Assembly (NCBI GenBank): GCA_036652055.1
Contig: JAVVWP010000006.1
Span: forward strand, 5,948 to 69,947
Length of the DNA stretch: 64,000 nt
Origin: Fimenecus sp036652055
Lineage (GTDB): Bacteria; Bacillota; Clostridia; Oscillospirales; Acutalibacteraceae
Reading direction: 5' to 3'
Position 1 is the stretch's first letter. Every line of letters begins with the position of its first letter. The position numbers and the translations under genes are program-made. Positions 61,964 to 64,000 of the stretch are shown here, piece by piece. The notes beneath the pieces are model-generated. The model made no database searches. It saw only the letters and a list, made by a program, of their open reading frames with translations, and was not told where the DNA came from.

Positions 61964-62343
61964 TTTTCATATAGTAATTATAAAACATCTTTAATTAGGT
62001 TGTTAATCACATTTATTAGGGTGTCTAACCGTTTACATAATATAAGTATTTATTTACACAGTGTTTCCCCAAAAACCACATAAGCAAAGATAAAACATAT
62101 ATCACCATCAGCCAGTATAGATTTAAAGCTAAAATTTGGCTGCTTTTATATTAAAAATCTGTCAAAGATAAGTGTAGCAACAGTTTGACCTAAGTTAAAC
62201 AGAAAAGGGCTTGAGGAAAGGGCTTGTAGCTAACTTATATCGAGAGATTAGACTGATATTCAGATATTATAAATAACAATGTATTGACATAGTGCATACA
62301 ATGTAATATAATTAGTATACTAACAAAGAAAGGAGCGGTTATA
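61964..62343. other. Non-coding 380-bp part of repeat unit 1
   Basis: No gene is visible. It includes a hairpin, CAGCCA (62109-62114) with TGGCTG (62137-62142) followed by CTTTT, the 36-bp element at about 62122-62157, and the promoter described separately. The same sequence recurs at 62944-63323. Confidence 0.7.
62284..62323 (+). promoter_or_regulatory. Promoter and operator of RelB/YafQ locus, unit 1
   Basis: TTGACA (62284-62289) and TATAAT (62307-62312) are 17 bases apart. The 12-base palindrome TTAGTATACTAA (62312-62323) overlaps the end of the -10 box and is a good candidate for antitoxin binding. Confidence 0.75.
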
Positions 62344-62616
62344 ATGGCTAAGACAAGCAATTTAAACATTAGGATTGACCCGATATTAAAAGAACAGATA
62401 GAAGCTTTATATGCTAATTTTGGAATGAATATCACTGAAGCGGTAAATATTTTTCTGCATCAAAGTCTTATTTATGGTGGGTTACCATTTTCGATAAAAA
62501 TTGATGTCCCTAATAAGACAACGCTCGAAGCAATGCAAGAAGCTGATATTATAACAAATAGCAAAAAGCGAAGATTTGATACCGCTGAAGAAATGTTTTC
62601 CGATTTAGGTATTTAA
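62344..62616 (+). CDS. RelB/DinJ-type antitoxin, unit 1
   Basis: The 90-residue protein has the ribbon-helix-helix start NLNIRIDPILKEQIEALYAN with the NITEAVNIFL continuation, typical of RelB/DinJ, and a C-terminal toxin-binding part (EEMFSDLGI). AAAGGAGCGG precedes the ATG. It ends one base before the toxin gene. It should repress its own promoter through the TTAGTATACTAA palindrome. Confidence 0.9.
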   Translation: MAKTSNLNIRIDPILKEQIEALYANFGMNITEAVNIFLHQSLIYGGLPFSIKIDVPNKTTLEAMQEADIITNSKKRRFDTAEEMFSDLGI

Positions 62617-62617
62617 T

Positions 62618-62887
62618 ATGTTAAAGCCTGAATATACTAATCGATTTAAGCACGATTTAAAATTATGTGAAAAAAGGAATTGCAATATCAACGATTTAAA
62701 ATCTATAATTCGTTTGTTAGTTGAAGAAAAAACGCTTCCTGAGAAAAATAAAGACCATAATTTGTCTGGCATTTATATGAATTATAGAGAGTGCCATATT
62801 GCACCAGATTGGTTGTTAATTTATAAATGTGTCGAGGGTGATGTTATAATTTTCGTTAGAACAGGCAGTCACTCTGATTTATTTTAG
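62618..62887 (+). CDS. YafQ-type mRNA interferase toxin, unit 1
   Basis: YafQ toxins cut mRNA in the ribosome. The 89-residue protein has the family pattern YTNRFKHDLKLCEKRN, NHxLSG in DHNLSGIYMNYRECHI, and the active-site region HIAPDWLLIYK, with His and Asp positions kept, ending FVRTGSHSDLF. It follows the antitoxin with one base between, as in dinJ-yafQ. The same protein occurs in unit 2. Confidence 0.92.
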   Translation: MLKPEYTNRFKHDLKLCEKRNCNINDLKSIIRLLVEEKTLPEKNKDHNLSGIYMNYRECHIAPDWLLIYKCVEGDVIIFVRTGSHSDLF

Positions 62888-62907
62888 CCTAAAGTTAATA
62901 TTTTTTA

Positions 62908-62947
62908 AAAAGCAGTGTGAAGTATTCAATTACATCATACTGTTTTT
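62908..62947 (+). terminator. Terminator hairpin at end of unit 1
   Basis: AAAGCAGTGTGA pairs with TCATACTGTTTTT. The unit boundary falls in its T run. It matches the reverse complement of 52440-52479. Confidence 0.75.
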
Positions 62948-63323
62948 CATATAGTAATTATAAAACATCTTTAATTAGGTTGTTAATCACATTTATTAGG
63001 GTGTCTAACCGTTTACATAATATAAGTATTTATTTACACAGTGTTTCCCCAAAAACCACATAAGCAAAGATAAAACATATATCACCATCAGCCAGTATAG
63101 ATTTAAAGCTAAAATTTGGCTGCTTTTATATTAAAAATCTGTCAAAGATAAGTGTAGCAACAGTTTGACCTAAGTTAAACAGAAAAGGGCTTGAGGAAAG
63201 GGCTTGTAGCTAACTTATATCGAGAGATTAGACTGATATTCAGATATTATAAATAACAATGTATTGACATAGTGCATACAATGTAATATAATTAGTATAC
63301 TAACAAAGAAAGGAGCGGTTATA
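62944..63323. other. Non-coding 380-bp part of repeat unit 2
   Basis: Identical to 61964-62343 as far as compared. It holds the same hairpin, 36-bp element and promoter (TTGACA at 63264, TATAAT at 63287, palindrome at 63292-63303). Confidence 0.7.
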
Positions 63324-63596
63324 ATGGCTAAGACAAGCAATTTAAACATTAGGATTGACCCGATATTAAAAGAACAGATAGAAGCTTTATATGCTAATTT
63401 TGGAATGAATATCACTGAAGCGGTAAATATTTTTCTGCATCAAAGTCTTATTTATGGTGGGTTACCATTTTCGATAAAAATTGATGTCCCTAATAAGACA
63501 ACGCTCGAAGCAATGCAAGAAGCTGATATTATAACAAATAGCAAAAAGCGAAGATTTGATACCGCTGAAGAAATGTTTTCCGATTTAGGTATTTAA
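63324..63596 (+). CDS. RelB/DinJ-type antitoxin, unit 2
   Basis: The 90-residue product is identical to that at 62344-62616, with the same promoter and operator upstream. Because the two copies are in tandem and identical, they would cross-regulate each other. Confidence 0.9.
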   Translation: MAKTSNLNIRIDPILKEQIEALYANFGMNITEAVNIFLHQSLIYGGLPFSIKIDVPNKTTLEAMQEADIITNSKKRRFDTAEEMFSDLGI

Positions 63597-63597
63597 T

Positions 63598-63867
63598 ATG
63601 TTAAAGCCTGAATATACTAATCGATTTAAGCACGATTTAAAATTATGTGAAAAAAGGAATTGCAATATCAACGATTTAAAATCTATAATTCGTTTGTTAG
63701 TTGAAGAAAAAACGCTTCCTGAGAAAAATAAAGACCATAATTTGTCTGGCATTTATATGAATTATAGAGAGTGCCATATTGCACCAGATTGGTTGTTAAT
63801 TTATAAATGTGTCGAGGGTGATGTTATAATTTTCGTTAGAACAGGCAGTCACTCTGATTTATTTTAG
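63598..63867 (+). CDS. YafQ-type mRNA interferase toxin, unit 2
   Basis: The 89-residue product is identical to that at 62618-62887. It is followed by the same terminator hairpin (63888-63927) and the start of unit 3. Confidence 0.92.
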   Translation: MLKPEYTNRFKHDLKLCEKRNCNINDLKSIIRLLVEEKTLPEKNKDHNLSGIYMNYRECHIAPDWLLIYKCVEGDVIIFVRTGSHSDLF

Positions 63868-63887
63868 CCTAAAGTTAATATTTTTTA

Positions 63888-63927
63888 AAAAGCAGTGTGA
63901 AGTATTCAATTACATCATACTGTTTTT
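63888..63927 (+). terminator. Terminator hairpin at end of unit 2
   Basis: Same hairpin as at 62908-62947. The next unit starts in its T run at 63924. Confidence 0.75.
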
Positions 63928-64000
63928 CATATAGTAATTATAAAACATCTTTAATTAGGTTGTTAATCACATTTATTAGGGTGTCTAACCGTTTACATAA

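Larger units (their letters stand above)
61964..64000. repeat. Tandem array of identical 980-bp units carrying a toxin-antitoxin locus
   Basis: Unit 1 is 61964-62943, unit 2 is 62944-63923, and unit 3 starts at 63924 and runs off the window. I saw no difference between units at the positions compared. Each has about 380 bp of non-coding DNA, a promoter, relB-like and yafQ-like genes and a terminator hairpin. The array begins 3 bases after the HicA-like stop. It could be a recent amplification or an assembly error. Confidence 0.92.

Noticed and set aside
62235..62435. 66-codon reverse-strand frame, repeated at 63215
   Set aside because: It is antisense to the relB-like gene and its promoter, and repeats only because the unit repeats.
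1..64000. tRNA, rRNA, CRISPR arrays, IS transposases or integrases
   Set aside because: No cloverleaf with a T-loop, no regularly spaced direct repeats with unique spacers, and no transposase or recombinase motif was seen on either strand.

Overview
The window reads as chromosome of a low-GC, anaerobic Firmicute of class Clostridia, most likely a gut species of the Oscillospirales/Ruminococcaceae type. The basis is the AT-rich composition, strong AGGAGG-type ribosome binding sites, frequent TTG starts, and clostridial gene orders: topA-trmFO-plsX-rnc-radical SAM-smc-ftsY; recJ-relA-dtd-MBL-hemZ; hrcA-grpE-dnaK-dnaJ. No rRNA, tRNA, CRISPR array, IS transposase or integrase was recognised. The species placement is inference.

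Layout. 1-14.5 kb: a forward housekeeping run, first topA (3' end), trmFO, plsX, rnc, a radical SAM gene and smc, then an intergenic cluster of two-hairpin repeats, then ftsY, rdgB, yhbY, nadD, yqeK, rsfS and leuS. 14.5-30.6 kb: mixed-strand metabolic and surface genes: an esterase-like hydrolase, a GH3 glucosidase, rmuC, an oligopeptide-binding lipoprotein, a VanZ-like protein, a DUF1015 protein, nadE, corA behind a structured leader, a PL8 polysaccharide lyase lipoprotein, ilvE and a CapD-like sugar epimerase. 30.7-41.6 kb: a long forward run recJ, relA/spoT, dtd, MBL hydrolase, hemZ, a uridine-kinase-like gene, a flippase, mazG and hup. 41.7-46.7 kb: the reverse-strand heat-shock operon hrcA-grpE-dnaK-dnaJ behind a sigma-A promoter and a perfect CIRCE operator. 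46.8-51.7 kb: feoA-feoB-Cys-rich protein, a second repeat cluster, a DtxR/MntR-type regulator, a fused aroE-aroK and aroQ.

51.7-64 kb is accessory and mostly reverse-strand: a stand-alone HIRAN protein, a sulfatase and PHP phosphatase, a zinc-ribbon membrane protein, a PASTA lipoprotein coupled to a Mor-like regulator, then a compact cassette (small membrane protein, WYL regulator, tail-anchored helical protein, GIY-YIG protein, zinc-ribbon microprotein, Gly/Ala-rich hydrophobic protein). After it come an excisionase-like HTH gene with an attenuator-like leader, a Phd-like/HicA-like toxin-antitoxin pair, and a RelB/YafQ-type toxin-antitoxin locus carried on a 980-bp unit repeated in tandem: two complete identical copies and the start of a third cut by the window edge.

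How the genes work together: the first half is translation, tRNA modification, protein targeting and chromosome maintenance. The PL8 lyase, GH3 enzyme and sulfatase suggest use of host or plant glycans, possibly sulfated glycosaminoglycans. The feo locus handles ferrous iron under a probable DtxR-type repressor. The best candidates for undescribed biology are the WYL/GIY-YIG cassette, the tandem toxin-antitoxin amplification, and the covarying two-hairpin repeats.
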